The notes: generated by a model from the letters alone, not told the origin. A DNA stretch of 64,000 nucleotides from Carnobacterium maltaromaticum DSM 20342 (GCF_000744945.1 NZ_JQMX01000001.1:1860001-1924000), one strand, 5' to 3'. Numbered from the stretch's first letter, positions 53,766 to 63,929 are shown. Program-made: numbers and translations.

Positions 53766-54275
53766 ATGACAAATCAAGATGCGACTTATTGGATTAAACA
53801 ATTGGAGCTTGAAGCCCATCCAGAAGGTGGATACTACAAGCGAATGTTCGAATCAAAAGAACTATTTGAAACTACAGATAAACGGGTACGCCATCATTAT
53901 TCTAGTATTTATTTTTTATTAAACCAAGCAAGTCCCTCTCATTTTCATCGTCTTAAATCTGATGAAATTTGGTATTATCACACAGGATCGCCTTTAACTG
54001 TTCATTTGTTGCATCCTGATGGGCACTATGAAAAAATTAAACTTGGCCTTGATTTAGCAAACGGAGAAGTTTTACAAGCTGTTGTTCCTAAGAATGTTAT
54101 TTTCGGCTCAAGTATTGAAGGAAATGGTGATTTTGCAGTAGTTAGTTGTATGGTTTCACCAGGATTCGATTTTAAAGATTTTGAATTATTTACTCAGGCA
54201 GAGCTTCTTTTAGATTATCCTGATCATCAAGAGATTATTGAGAAATTGGCTTATGAAGTCCTTCCGACTCTTTAA
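53766..54275 (+). CDS. Cupin family protein (DUF985/Cupin_5)
   Basis: 169 residues from ATG 53766 (AAAGGA nine bases upstream). The full protein is one cupin: LEAHPEGGYYKRMFES at the start, SSIYFLLNQASPSHFHRLKSDEIWYYHTGSPLTVHLLHPDG with the metal-binding histidines, and SCMVSPGFDFKDFEL at the end. This is the DUF985 family; its role is unknown, with sugar-related activity suggested for the fold. It is monocistronic. Confidence 0.8.
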   Translation: MTNQDATYWIKQLELEAHPEGGYYKRMFESKELFETTDKRVRHHYSSIYFLLNQASPSHFHRLKSDEIWYYHTGSPLTVHLLHPDGHYEKIKLGLDLANGEVLQAVVPKNVIFGSSIEGNGDFAVVSCMVSPGFDFKDFELFTQAELLLDYPDHQEIIEKLAYEVLPTL

Positions 54276-54320
54276 AAAAATAAAATTTAACAAGACAATC
54301 TTATTTTCCCACTTTATAAA

Positions 54321-54362
54321 AAAACACACGAAATCATTTTTAATTATGATTTCATGTGTTTT
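54321..54362. terminator. Bidirectional terminator
   Basis: AAAACACA.GAAATCAT pairs with ATGATTTC.TGTGTTTT between the converging cupin and WxL genes. Confidence 0.8.
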
Positions 54363-54382
54363 TATTAATGTTTCTTATGGAA

Positions 54383-56866
54383 TTATGGAGCGTCTTCTAA
54401 GGTCCAGTTCACGCTGCCTTTATACTCACCCACATAATTGGATTTATTCATCTTATAATGTAATCCTTGTTTGTTTCCCCAAGAATTTGATAGATTGATA
54501 ACTTCATTTATACTATCGCTTTTTCCTTTTTCAAGTAAATATTTCTGCCCATTCATAATTGAATGTATTTCTCCACCTTTATCTGTATAGGTATATTCAC
54601 CTTGTAAAATTTTAGTACCTTGCTTTAAGTCACTAGGTGTGATGCTCAATTTCCAATTGGCATTTTCTCTATTATCAAAGATGGCCAATTGACCGTCTAG
54701 TGTAACAGGTTGTGCTTCAGCACCTATTTTAGCTTTAATTGACATTGATTTTGGCGTTTCTTCAAATTTAAATTCATCTACTTTGCCCGAAATAATCAAC
54801 ACACTGTTTGGATTTTTTTCGGCATCGTCTACACTGACCGTATATAAAATTCCTTTGTAGTAAGGAATCTGTAATTGTATGTCTCTCTTACCTTTGTATA
54901 GAACTGTTCCATCAATACTATTTTTAATTGTATATAGATGTTCATCATAAAGTTCTTGAGTTGTATTTCCTTGAAGAACCTTTAAATTGAAATATCCACT
55001 ATTCAATGGATTAAATGGTTTTATCACGTTGCTAGTACTCGCTATTTTCGTATTACCAGTTAATTCCAACCCCTGAATAAAAGTATTATCATAAGACTTA
55101 ATTTTTGCATTTTGTAAAAACTCAGGAATATCTGATGAATTATATGTTATTTGGTTATCATTAAAACTAATATTATCCATATTCAAAGGAAAATCAGGTA
55201 AGCTTCCGCTTAATTTATTTTGATTTACCCTAATGTCTTTTAAGTTATTTAGTAATCCAAGACTTGTAGGTATCGATCCAGTTAACTGATTATCAACAAG
55301 TACTAATGCCTCTAAATTAGTTAAATTGCCTAATGAGGATGGAATACCTCCTTCAAAATTGTTCCCGAAAATGCTTATCGTCCGTAGTTGGGATAAATCT
55401 CCTAACTCTGTTGGTAAGCTGCCTTTCAACTGCACATTTCCGATAACAAGGCCTCTTAAATTTTTTAATTTATTAATTGAAGCTGGAATATGCTCTGCTG
55501 GATAATTTTTTCCGTAAGAATTTAATACCCATATATCTTTTAAATCAGATTCAAACAGATCTATTCCAATTTTTTTAGGAGCTAATTTACTATTGATTGC
55601 ATCAATTATCCATGATTGGTTTTCAAAATCTTCATTCGTTACAAGCTTGACCTTCTGAATCGACATTTCCACTTCACTATTGTCAATATAGTTATCAGCA
55701 TTTAGTGAATACTTAATTTTAGATTTCACATTTTGACTGGTCACAACTTTTGGACTTACTTCAAAAGAAACAATAAATTTATTATTTTGATTTGTTAGAT
55801 TTTGCGGTAATTTATAAGTTAATTTGCCTCCTGAAATGATATCATCTACTGATTGACCATTTATAACTAAAGATCCTTTATTGTACGATAAATAATCGTC
55901 TAATTCTAAACTAAAAACTGGATTTATAAGATCTTGTTTTCCGCCATTATAAGTTGTTTCATACTCTACTTTAACATTGCCATCTGCAGCAGACGCTCCT
56001 GTATTTGTAATATCTTTTCCATCTTTAGTAATCTTCATACTTGAGTCAATATTTACTAAACCTGGAATTTTTTTAAAAGCAACTTTTGATTCTTGAGACT
56101 GTGCTCCTGTTGATCCTGTAAATCCCCAATAAACCGAATTGGTTCCAAATACACTTATAGGATCCATTGGAACGCTTACCGTTGATGCATTATCAAAATT
56201 GTAGGTTAATCTCTTACCTTGTGGATCCCAATCTACACTAAATGGATGCCACGTACCATTAGAAAGGTAATCACTTGGATAATAAAGTCCCTGATGAACC
56301 AAGTAACCAATTTTCCCAATAGTTGTAGTACCATATGAAGACCTATTACCTGGAAAAGAATAGGCAACATGACCCTTATTTTGATTCCCAAGAACATTCT
56401 TGTCTAAAGTAGACCCATTGTAATACGTATCAAATTCTATAGCAAAACTATTTTTAATTTGCTCGGTCATAAGACTATCATACTTAGCATAAACGCCTAG
56501 TTGATCACCTTTACCTGCTTGAAATCTTTCGGTAATTCCTTTATCCGCATGCATAACAAATGCCATACCATCTGCTGCCAAAGAAGTTTTATTGCCTAAA
56601 TAAACATACATCTCTGCGGAGAATGATTTGGTCATATCTATTTTATTCGTTTCTGTTGAAAAAATAGAACCGACTTTATAGTTATCACCATCAGTTACAA
56701 CTGTTATATTTCCGTCAGTATAACTATTCGCTCCGGAAGGTACCCTAAATACATTTGTGATTGGTACACTGCTTGGGGGCAATGAGCTTGCTTTTACTGT
56801 TGGGTTTAAAAAAAATACCAATAAAATAATACTCCAAGAGGCTAATAAAATCTGCTTTTTTTTCAT
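54383..56866 (-). CDS. Secreted surface protein: L-type lectin, leucine-rich repeats and WxL domain
   Basis: 827 residues from ATG 56866 (GGAG eight bases upstream). Signal peptide (to about 26), L-type (legume-like) lectin domain (about 40-255; SFSAEMYVYLG, SFAIEFDTYYN), an isopeptide-like beta domain (270-410), leucine-rich repeats (about 462-578) of the LxGxIPxxLGNLTNL kind, further beta domains, and a C-terminal WxL domain with NWKLSITPSD near 736 and VNWTLEDAP at the end. WxL domains bind peptidoglycan without sortase. A role in adhesion to glycans is inferred. Confidence 0.8.
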   Translation of the reverse strand: MKKKQILLASWSIILLVFFLNPTVKASSLPPSSVPITNVFRVPSGANSYTDGNITVVTDGDNYKVGSIFSTETNKIDMTKSFSAEMYVYLGNKTSLAADGMAFVMHADKGITERFQAGKGDQLGVYAKYDSLMTEQIKNSFAIEFDTYYNGSTLDKNVLGNQNKGHVAYSFPGNRSSYGTTTIGKIGYLVHQGLYYPSDYLSNGTWHPFSVDWDPQGKRLTYNFDNASTVSVPMDPISVFGTNSVYWGFTGSTGAQSQESKVAFKKIPGLVNIDSSMKITKDGKDITNTGASAADGNVKVEYETTYNGGKQDLINPVFSLELDDYLSYNKGSLVINGQSVDDIISGGKLTYKLPQNLTNQNNKFIVSFEVSPKVVTSQNVKSKIKYSLNADNYIDNSEVEMSIQKVKLVTNEDFENQSWIIDAINSKLAPKKIGIDLFESDLKDIWVLNSYGKNYPAEHIPASINKLKNLRGLVIGNVQLKGSLPTELGDLSQLRTISIFGNNFEGGIPSSLGNLTNLEALVLVDNQLTGSIPTSLGLLNNLKDIRVNQNKLSGSLPDFPLNMDNISFNDNQITYNSSDIPEFLQNAKIKSYDNTFIQGLELTGNTKIASTSNVIKPFNPLNSGYFNLKVLQGNTTQELYDEHLYTIKNSIDGTVLYKGKRDIQLQIPYYKGILYTVSVDDAEKNPNSVLIISGKVDEFKFEETPKSMSIKAKIGAEAQPVTLDGQLAIFDNRENANWKLSITPSDLKQGTKILQGEYTYTDKGGEIHSIMNGQKYLLEKGKSDSINEVINLSNSWGNKQGLHYKMNKSNYVGEYKGSVNWTLEDAP

Positions 56867-57252
56867 AGTATCCACTCCTTTATATTCTAGATTGATCATT
56901 AAACAGTAAATAGAACTTTCTTAGATTTGTCTATTGTTTAGTAGTAATCTTGTTTTTATATCTAATTTTTATACTATCTAAATTATGCTTTTTACTCACT
57001 TCCCCAAAGTATTTTCTACTGCTTACTGTTCAACTACTATCATTTTAACGTAACGTAACACATAAAATGATATTTCAAATACAAATAATCGTTCATGCAT
57101 ATTCAAAAAATCTCCCCATATCGGATATGTAATAGGAATTATATTTATCCAGTATTCCTTACAAAATCTAGCAAATCTCCTCATTAGATTAATAATTGAG
57201 ATACTTAAATTTCAAATTCTAATTGTGACAAAGTTTCGAATTTTTACGAAAA
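56867..57252. other. Intergenic region upstream of the WxL protein gene
   Basis: AT-rich. ATCATTTTA (57039-57047) and TAAAATGAT (57063-57071) form 9-base inverted arms around TAACGTAACGTAACA, a possible regulator site. I cannot place the promoter with confidence. Confidence 0.4.
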
Positions 57253-57291
57253 AAATTAGGATACACTCTAGTTCCGAGTGTATCCTAATTT
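57253..57291 (-). terminator. Terminator of purR
   Basis: AAATTAGGATACACTC pairs perfectly with GAGTGTATCCTAATTT, nine bases after purR, with TTTTTTCG on the minus side. Confidence 0.85.
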
Positions 57292-57300
57292 CTAAAATTT

Positions 57301-58122
57301 CTATTTTGTTTTATAGTAATTCCCTGGACTAACATGAATCGTTTTATCACGGATATCAACTTCGTCAACGCAAAGTAAAGAAGAGTAATCATCGATCATC
57401 CGATTGCCACTAAAAGTTGACTCTGCAAAAACAGTAATACCGACTAATTCAGCTTCAAATTCTTCAATCAGGCTCTTCATTCCGTTAACAGTTCCGCCAC
57501 CTTTCATGAAATCATCCACGATTAAGACACGAGAACCACGTTTTAAGCTACGTTTTGATAGTTCCATTTTCTCAACACGCTCAGAAGACCCAGAAACATA
57601 ATTAATGCTAACAGTTGAACCTTCTGTGATTTTTGAATCACGACGAACAATAACAAAAGGCACATTTAAGTAACTAGAAACGGCTTGGGCAATTGGCACA
57701 CCTTTTGTAGCAACAGTCATCACCGCATCAATTTTTTGATCCAAATATTGGGTCGCAATAATTTTACCAACTTGACGCAAGATACTAGGCTCACCCAATA
57801 AATCTGATAGGTAGACGTAGCCTCCTGGTAATAAACGATCTGGTTCTGATAGACGGATACACATTTCATTGACGAATTCATCTGCTTCTGTTTTAGCAAT
57901 TTCAGGAATAAATTTAACTCCGCCTGCCGCTCCAGGAACAGTCTCTAAGGTCCCCGTACCACGCTCTTTAAATGTTTTTTTGACAATTGTTAAATCTTCA
58001 CTGATAGAAGATTTTGCTGAATCAAAGCGATTCGCAAAGTATGTCAAAGAAACTAATTTATGGGGTCTTTCTAATAAATAACGAGTCATGTCGATTAGAC
58101 GCTCACTTCTTTTTACCTTCAA
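57301..58122 (-). CDS. purR: Purine operon repressor PurR
   Basis: 273 residues beginning at TTG 58122: AGAGG is eight bases upstream, and MKVKRSERL then aligns with the MKFRRSGRL start of Bacillus PurR. N-terminal winged helix (1-75, YFANRFDSAKSSISEDLTIVK) and a phosphoribosyltransferase-fold domain (80-273) with VLIVDDFMKGGGT as the PRPP loop. PRPP releases it from PurBox DNA. In other Firmicutes it lies next to glmU, but here it is 45 kb away. Confidence 0.93.
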   Translation of the reverse strand: MKVKRSERLIDMTRYLLERPHKLVSLTYFANRFDSAKSSISEDLTIVKKTFKERGTGTLETVPGAAGGVKFIPEIAKTEADEFVNEMCIRLSEPDRLLPGGYVYLSDLLGEPSILRQVGKIIATQYLDQKIDAVMTVATKGVPIAQAVSSYLNVPFVIVRRDSKITEGSTVSINYVSGSSERVEKMELSKRSLKRGSRVLIVDDFMKGGGTVNGMKSLIEEFEAELVGITVFAESTFSGNRMIDDYSSLLCVDEVDIRDKTIHVSPGNYYKTK

Positions 58123-58301
58123 AATTGTCACCTCTTTATCCTATTTTATCTGCAATTTTTCACTTTCCTTATTATAAGGGTTTTTACCGAAAAAAGGTAG
58201 TTATTTCTTTTAATTTTTGCTAAATTGTTCGTTTTTATTATCTTTTTCTCATAAAAAAAGAAGCGAATTTTCGTATTCACTTCTTTTTTTGCTTTTTAAG
58301 T

Positions 58302-59132
58302 TTAGTTTGAAGTATTTTTTTTCTTAAACTTCGCTATTAATTTTCCAATCACACCACTGAAAATAAAAATAACAATAAATATCAGTGTAATCGTAGCCCC
58401 AGGTGGTGTTCCAAATTCATAAGAAGTGGTTAGTCCACCAAACATACCAATTAAACCTACAACTACACCCATCAACATAACCCAGTTAAAACTTTTTGAT
58501 AGTCGCATCGCGATAGCAGCTGGCAAAATCATAATTGCAGAAACTAATAAAGCACCAGCAATTGGCATAATCACAGCAATTGTTACTCCTGTAATAACAT
58601 TAAATAATAGTGACATTAAACGAGTTGGCAAACCTGCTGTGAAGGCTGTATCTTCATCAAATGTTAGAACATACATTGGTTTTCTAAATAAGAAAAAGAG
58701 CGTCACAACAATTGCAAACAATACAGCTAACAAATAAACTTGTTCACGACTAATTGTTACAATTGATCCAAATAAATACTGCTGAACACTTGCCGTTCCA
58801 CTTCCTTGGTCTAAACTCATCAACACTAACGCAATCGATAAACCTGCTGACATTAGGACAGCAATAGACACTTCTGAATACGTTTTGTATAGACTACGAA
58901 CATATTCAATCGCAACTGCTGCAATGACAACAACAATCAAAGTTGTCACTGTTGGATTAATATTAACAAACATACCTAGCGCTACCCCAGCTAATGAAAT
59001 ATGCGATAAGGTATCTGCCATTAGCGACTGTCTTCTTAAAACTAAAAAGAGTCCCAATAAAGGCGCAATAACAGCAATTAAGAATGAGGCTTGGAAGGCA
59101 TGTTGCATGAATTCATGGCGAAACATCTCCAT
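58302..59132 (-). CDS. Metal ABC transporter permease (ZnuB/AdcB family)
   Basis: 276 residues, about eight membrane helices, ABC-3 family ([18 protein letters not shown] and [24 protein letters not shown] are hallmarks). With the ATPase (59078) and the His-rich binding protein (59821) it forms a zinc-type importer. Its start overlaps the ATPase gene by 55 bases, so translation is coupled. Confidence 0.9.
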   Translation of the reverse strand: MEMFRHEFMQHAFQASFLIAVIAPLLGLFLVLRRQSLMADTLSHISLAGVALGMFVNINPTVTTLIVVVIAAVAIEYVRSLYKTYSEVSIAVLMSAGLSIALVLMSLDQGSGTASVQQYLFGSIVTISREQVYLLAVLFAIVVTLFFLFRKPMYVLTFDEDTAFTAGLPTRLMSLLFNVITGVTIAVIMPIAGALLVSAIMILPAAIAMRLSKSFNWVMLMGVVVGLIGMFGGLTTSYEFGTPPGATITLIFIVIFIFSGVIGKLIAKFKKKNTSN

Positions 59133-59785
59133 GGCGAATCCTCCTTTCGCACTAACTGAATATGACGATCAGCATAGTCTTTAATATCGTCGTGGTCATG
59201 GGTTACCATCAGAATTCCTTTTCCATGAACTTCACTATTATGACGCAATAATTTGTAAAAATCTGCTCTGGCTTCAATATCCATTCCTGTTGTTGGTTCA
59301 TCTAGTACAAATAAATCAGGATCTGTCGCAAAAATGCGCGCTAAACAAATACGTTGCTTTTGACCACCAGATAATTCTCCCACTTTTCTATCACGCATTT
59401 CCCACATACCTACTGATAACAAAGCTCGTCGCACATGTTCATGATCCTCAGGGGTTAGGCGTTTAAACCAGCGGCCTTGTTGGTAACGTCCTGAACGAAC
59501 CAATTCCAAAACAGTACTTGGAAAACCTGCATTAAAAGAGGCTATTTGTTGGGGAATATAACCAATACTTAATTTTTCTCCATTCACATTAACTGGAGAA
59601 ATCGTAGCTGTTCCCTTAGCTGGCTTTAATAAACCTAAAACATTTCGTAATAAGGTTGATTTTGCCGCTCCATTTTCACCCGTTAACATCACAAATTCAC
59701 CAGGATCTACATGAAAAGAAATATTTTCTAGCACGGGCTCTTGTTCATAATAAAAAGTTAAGTCTTTTACTTCTATATAATGCAC
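59078..59785 (-). CDS. Metal ABC transporter ATPase (ZnuC/AdcC family)
   Basis: 235 residues. Walker [10 protein letters not shown] (near 38; note Ala-Ala in place of the usual Gly in GxxGxGK), signature LSGGQKQRI (near 140), Walker [13 protein letters not shown]. The unusual A at the Walker A glycine is known in some ZnuC/AdcC proteins. Second gene of the transporter operon. Confidence 0.88.
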   Translation of the reverse strand: MHYIEVKDLTFYYEQEPVLENISFHVDPGEFVMLTGENGAAKSTLLRNVLGLLKPAKGTATISPVNVNGEKLSIGYIPQQIASFNAGFPSTVLELVRSGRYQQGRWFKRLTPEDHEHVRRALLSVGMWEMRDRKVGELSGGQKQRICLARIFATDPDLFVLDEPTTGMDIEARADFYKLLRHNSEVHGKGILMVTHDHDDIKDYADRHIQLVRKEDSPWRCFAMNSCNMPSKPHS

Positions 59786-59820
59786 GTATATATCCCTTCT
59801 TTCATCTTTGGTACACTGCT

Positions 59821-60762
59821 CTATTTAATCGCTTTTTCTAAAGCTTCTAAGTTTTTTTCCATTACCTTGATGTAATCCACACCTTTTTCCTGCTCTTCTT
59901 GCGTGATACCTTCAATCGGGCTTAATACTTCTAGCTTGGCTCCTGTTTCATTGGCTACGGTTTTAGCAATTTTTGGCGATGCCGTTTCAGCAAAATAAAT
60001 AATTTTAATATTGTTTTCTTTAATAAAATCGTTTAATTCAGCTAATTTAGCTGGGCTAGGCTCTTGATCTGGTGATAAGCCTGCTATTGCTACTTGTTCT
60101 AAATCGTATCGATTAGCCAAATAAGCAAATGCTGCATGTTGAGTGACAAAAGTTCTATTTTCAGCATTTTTCAAGCCCATTTCAAATTTTTCATTTAAAG
60201 CAGCTAATTTTTCTTTATAGGCTAAAGCATTTTTTTCATAGGTTTCTTTATTTTTTGTATCGGCTTTGATGATACCCTCTTTGATTGTATCAACTTGTTT
60301 TTGTGCTAAGACAGGATCTAGCCAAATATGTGGATCATGGGCATGAGAATGTCCTTCATGTTCAGCTTCTGTTTCATCATCACTGTGATTTCCCTCTAAA
60401 AGATCAATTCCTTGACTAGCATCCACGACTACAGTTTTTTTCGTATCAATATTCGTTAACACACTGCTGACCCAAGTTTCCATTTCTTTACTATTGTAAA
60501 CAAAAACATCAGAATCTGCAATTTTGGCAATATCTTTTGCACTCGGTTCATAGTCATGTGGCTCAGTACCAGCCTTCATTAAGACCGACACTTCAGCATT
60601 ATCACCAGCTACATTCTGAGTAAAATCATACATTGGGTAAAAACTTGTAACAATTTGTAATTTAGTGCTATCTTTAGTTGCTTCCTGATTTCCACAACCA
60701 ACCATTATAAATAGAATGGCTAAACTCGCAATGAGTAAACTGCCTTTTTTTAAAGATTTCAT
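59821..60762 (-). CDS. Zinc-binding lipoprotein (ZnuA/AdcA family)
   Basis: 313 residues from ATG 60762 (GGAGG six bases upstream). Lipobox MVGC (Cys22), cluster A-I fold with metal-ligand histidines in [19 protein letters not shown] and TQHAAFAY, and a His-rich acidic loop [18 protein letters not shown] near 130 that marks zinc rather than manganese proteins. First gene of the operon. Confidence 0.88.
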   Translation of the reverse strand: MKSLKKGSLLIASLAILFIMVGCGNQEATKDSTKLQIVTSFYPMYDFTQNVAGDNAEVSVLMKAGTEPHDYEPSAKDIAKIADSDVFVYNSKEMETWVSSVLTNIDTKKTVVVDASQGIDLLEGNHSDDETEAEHEGHSHAHDPHIWLDPVLAQKQVDTIKEGIIKADTKNKETYEKNALAYKEKLAALNEKFEMGLKNAENRTFVTQHAAFAYLANRYDLEQVAIAGLSPDQEPSPAKLAELNDFIKENNIKIIYFAETASPKIAKTVANETGAKLEVLSPIEGITQEEQEKGVDYIKVMEKNLEALEKAIK

Positions 60763-60848
60763 ACTTACCTCCTTGAGTATGGTGAGACTTATTATTTTGT
60801 TCCTTCTATAAAGAAAGATTTGAATAGTAAAATTTAATTTGAACTTCA

Positions 60849-60861
60849 AATCGGAACGATT
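60849..60861. promoter_or_regulatory. Candidate zinc-regulator (Zur-like) site
   Basis: AATCG-GAA-CGATT is a small inverted repeat 87 bases before the zinc-binding lipoprotein start, with AATCG half-sites like those in Firmicute Zur boxes. It is short, so only a candidate. Confidence 0.3.
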
Positions 60862-60917
60862 ACTATTTGACTCGCATTAAGTAGCTTATCATTATCTGAA
60901 ACTTACGTCAAGATAAA

Positions 60918-60965
60918 AAACCGCAAAATAGCATAAGAGAAAAACTCCTTGCTATTTTACGGTTT
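60918..60965 (-). terminator. Terminator of the lysine-type ABC operon
   Basis: AAACCG.AAAATAGCA pairs with TGCTATTTT.CGGTTT, 18 bases after the ATPase stop, followed by TTTATCTTG on the minus strand. Confidence 0.75.
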
Positions 60966-60982
60966 ATATTAGTAAAACAAAC

Positions 60983-61717
60983 TTAATTTAGTGTCCGTTT
61001 TAAAAATTCTTTTGTACGTTCTTCTTTTGGATGATTAAAAATTTCTGCTGGTGGACCTTCTTCAACAATCACGCCTTTATCCATAAAAACTACGCGATCG
61101 GCTACATCTTTAGCAAAATCCATTTCATGGGTTACAACTAACATTGTTAATCCTAATCCTGCTAGCTCTTTCATGACTTTAAGTACTTCTCCAACCATTT
61201 CTGGATCCAAAGCAGACGTTGGTTCATCAAAAAGTAAAACGTCTGGATCCATGGATAAAGCTCTAGCAATCGCAACACGCTGCTTTTGACCACCTGAAAG
61301 TTGACTAGGTTTTGCGTTGATGTATTCTTCCATTCCTACAAGTTGTAGATTTTTACGAGCGACGGTTTCAGCTTGTTCTTTGGTCCGTTTCAGTACTTTT
61401 ATTTGTCCGACCATACAGTTGTTCAGCACATTATGGTTGTTAAATAAATTAAATTGTTGGAAGACCATCCCTAAATGTTTACGGTATTCGTTGATATCAT
61501 GGGTGTCTTGCATGATATTTTTCCCTTTATAAAGTATGTCTCCGCCGCTTAGTTTTTCTAGTAAGTTTATGCAACGTAGCAAGGTTGATTTGCCTGAACC
61601 AGATGATCCAATCACACATACAACTTCCCCTTTGTTGACTGTAAAATCAATATCCTTTAAGACTTCGTGATTCCCAAAGGATTTCATTAAATGTTGTACT
61701 TCTATTACTTTTTCCAT
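60983..61717 (-). CDS. Amino-acid ABC transporter ATPase (GlnQ/ArtM family), probable lysine importer
   Basis: 244 residues. Walker [16 protein letters not shown] (34-48), Q-loop MVFQQFNLF, signature LSGGQKQR (near 137), Walker [15 protein letters not shown]. Polar amino-acid ABC ATPase. Last gene of a three-gene operon under a lysine riboswitch. Confidence 0.92.
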   Translation of the reverse strand: MEKVIEVQHLMKSFGNHEVLKDIDFTVNKGEVVCVIGSSGSGKSTLLRCINLLEKLSGGDILYKGKNIMQDTHDINEYRKHLGMVFQQFNLFNNHNVLNNCMVGQIKVLKRTKEQAETVARKNLQLVGMEEYINAKPSQLSGGQKQRVAIARALSMDPDVLLFDEPTSALDPEMVGEVLKVMKELAGLGLTMLVVTHEMDFAKDVADRVVFMDKGVIVEEGPPAEIFNHPKEERTKEFLKRTLN

Positions 61718-61735
61718 TAGATTCGTCCTTTGTTG

Positions 61736-62494
61736 TTAGTTATTTTGAATGTCATTTTCAATTTTAGCTACTTGCATTTGGTTCGCATACATAATGTAAT
61801 TATCTGGTCCATCTAAACGTCGTTCCACGTAACGTAATATTCTTGTCACGGTAAAAGTCATGACAAAATAAATCACGCAGGCTACAAAAAACGATTCAAA
61901 GTAACGGAAATTATTTCCGGCAATTGATTTTGTTTGGAAGAAGAGCTCTGTTACAGAAATAACATTTAAAACAGAGGTATCTTTGATGTTAATCACAAAC
62001 TCGTTACCTGTAGCAGGCAAGATGTTACGAAATACTTGCGGCAAAACTACATTGGTCATTGTTTGGATATGATTCATCCCAATTGCTTGTGCCGCTTCAA
62101 ATTGTCCTTTATCGATAGATACGATTCCACCGCGAACAATCTCAGACATATAGGCGCCGGTATTAATAGACACGATAAAGATAGCTGCCACAATGCGGTC
62201 GATATCAATTCCGAAAGCCAGTGCAGATCCATAATAGATAACCATCGCTTGTACAATCATTGGTGTTCCACGGAATATTTCAATATAAACAGATAAAATA
62301 CCATTAACAATCTTTAGAATAATCCGGTTAATTTTTAGATCTGGTTTAGGAATTGTCCGAACTACCCCAATTAGTAAACCAATAATTGATCCTAGCACGG
62401 TTCCAATCAAAGCGATTAGTAAGGTGACGCCTGCTCCTCTTAAAAACATAGGACCATTTTCTGATATTATTTTTACAATCCACTCAAAACTCAT
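61736..62494 (-). CDS. Amino-acid ABC transporter permease, probable lysine importer
   Basis: 252 residues, His/Glu/Gln/Arg/opine permease family with about five membrane helices (GAGVTLLIALIGTVLGSIIGLLIG at the start) and the docking loop EAAQAIGMNHIQTMTNVVLPQV near 150. It lies 24 bases downstream of the binding-protein gene. Confidence 0.92.
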   Translation of the reverse strand: MSFEWIVKIISENGPMFLRGAGVTLLIALIGTVLGSIIGLLIGVVRTIPKPDLKINRIILKIVNGILSVYIEIFRGTPMIVQAMVIYYGSALAFGIDIDRIVAAIFIVSINTGAYMSEIVRGGIVSIDKGQFEAAQAIGMNHIQTMTNVVLPQVFRNILPATGNEFVINIKDTSVLNVISVTELFFQTKSIAGNNFRYFESFFVACVIYFVMTFTVTRILRYVERRLDGPDNYIMYANQMQVAKIENDIQNN

Positions 62495-62518
62495 GTTAAA
62501 CCTCCATTAGTTATAGAA

Positions 62519-63361
62519 CTAGTCTTTCAAATTAGCTGCTGGTTGATTTTTAATTGCAGCTTCCATAATTTCAGCTTGCTCTTCTGGTGAAATTTCAGTC
62601 AGAATTTTATTGATTTTAGCAGTTAAAGGGCTACCTTGGACTAAACCTACGGCAATTGCAGTATCCTCATCTGAAGTTTTAAACCCATCTTTAAATTCAA
62701 CTAATTTGAAATCAGAATTAGCTGACTGAGCGCTGATTCCTTCTGGTAATTCTGAAACGTAACCATCAATCACACCTGATTGTAAAGCCACACGCATGGC
62801 AGAAAAATTATCCATTGCTGTTTCTTTTTTAACACCTTTGATTTGGTCAATTACACTATAGTGGAATGTATTTAACTGACCAGTAACTTTTGCTCCTTCA
62901 AAATCTTGAATCGAAGTTGCAGACTGAAATTTACTGCCATTTTTCACCACCATAACTAAATTTGATTTATAGTAACTATCTGAAAAATCAATTGATTTTT
63001 TACGTTCTTCAGTTGGCGACATTCCTGCCATCACGGCATCAATTTTACCTGATGTTAACGCTGGAATTAAACCATCCCACTCTGTTTTAACAATCACTAA
63101 TTTTTTTCCAAGTCCATCTGCGACTTTTTGCGCAATTGCCACATCATATCCACCAGCATATTCTTTCGTTCCATCAATTTTCACGCCACCATTTGCATCA
63201 TCACTTTGAGTCCAGTTAAAAGGTGCATAACCAGCTTCCATTCCAACAGTAAAAGTTTCTGATTCTTTCCCCCCGGCTGCTTTATCTTTTGAGCCACAAC
63301 CTGTCATAATTACTAATGCAACAAGCAAAATAGACCAACCAAACATACCTCTTTTTTTCAT
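62519..63361 (-). CDS. Amino-acid-binding lipoprotein, probable lysine-specific
   Basis: 280 residues, SBP_bac_3 family. Lipobox MTGC (Cys22), then the domain with TVGMEAGYAPFNWTQ, WDGLIPALTSGKIDAVMAGMSPTEERK and VIDGYVSELPEG. Sequence alone suggests a polar amino acid; the lysine riboswitch upstream (63442-63690) assigns lysine. GGAG precedes the ATG. Confidence 0.9.
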   Translation of the reverse strand: MKKRGMFGWSILLVALVIMTGCGSKDKAAGGKESETFTVGMEAGYAPFNWTQSDDANGGVKIDGTKEYAGGYDVAIAQKVADGLGKKLVIVKTEWDGLIPALTSGKIDAVMAGMSPTEERKKSIDFSDSYYKSNLVMVVKNGSKFQSATSIQDFEGAKVTGQLNTFHYSVIDQIKGVKKETAMDNFSAMRVALQSGVIDGYVSELPEGISAQSANSDFKLVEFKDGFKTSDEDTAIAVGLVQGSPLTAKINKILTEISPEEQAEIMEAAIKNQPAANLKD

Positions 63362-63441
63362 TTTAATCTCCTCTTTCCTTCATTAGATTCTTTATTTACC
63401 ATTCAAAATACAGTTTAAATACTCCAGAAAAAAACAAAAAA

Positions 63442-63690
63442 CGCCCTAAGTTTTGAGCTTAGGCCGCTGAAATATCGTTACGTAACCCCTTCTCTCATTC
63501 GAGATAGCACAACTTAATAAACTGGGTAGCTTATTAAGACAGTTCTGCAGTTATTCGCTACAGACCCAACAAATAATAATGAGGTTATTATTCATTTCGG
63601 CACTATTTCCTTCTCCCAGTTTCATCGTTTCCTCAAACTCAACATAGGACTAATAAATAAGTGCGCCTCTACCTCACAATAAAGTGAGGT
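63442..63690 (-). promoter_or_regulatory. Lysine riboswitch (L-box) with terminator
   Basis: The minus strand has the L-box landmarks in order: GAGGTAGAGGCGC, TTAGTCCTA, GAGGAAACGATGAAA, GGGAGAAGG, GTGCCGAAAT, TTGTTGGGTCTG and the paired ACTGTCTT region. It ends in a terminator, GCCTAAG/CTTAGGGC followed by GTTTTTTG (63436-63464), 81 bases before the binding-protein gene. Lysine binding should stop transcription. Confidence 0.88.
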
Positions 63691-63710
63691 TGTATTCAAT
63701 TATATCTTGA

Positions 63711-63739
63711 AGTTTACAGTAAGGAATCGTGGCTGTCAA
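63711..63739 (-). promoter_or_regulatory. Promoter of the lysine-riboswitch operon
   Basis: Consensus -35 TTGACA, 17-base spacer, -10 TAAACT on the minus strand, about 20 bases before the L-box. Confidence 0.65.
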
Positions 63740-63769
63740 CCTTCGATTTTTATATCAATAAAATTAGCA

Positions 63770-63870
63770 TAAATCATTTACCCAGTGAATAGATGGTTAT
63801 TTCTCATTATATTTACTAGCTACCGTCTTTTGAAGAGCTCTAATTTAAAAGGAAGCATGGTTTCTTTTTC
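63770..63870 (-). ncRNA. Orphan antitoxin-like RNA
   Basis: Minus strand: an extended -10 (TGGTATACT, 63877-63885), then a 5' part with AAAAAGAAACCATG, a short hairpin and the box AAAAGACGGTAGC shared with the RNA at 42517-42640. The terminator region is degenerate and no toxin frame is found on the opposite strand. It looks like a leftover or solo antitoxin RNA. Confidence 0.45.
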
Positions 63871-63929
63871 ATGCTGAGTATACCAAACTTTGTTTATTTC
63901 ATTCATCAATTTAATGCAGTTTCGCTAGA

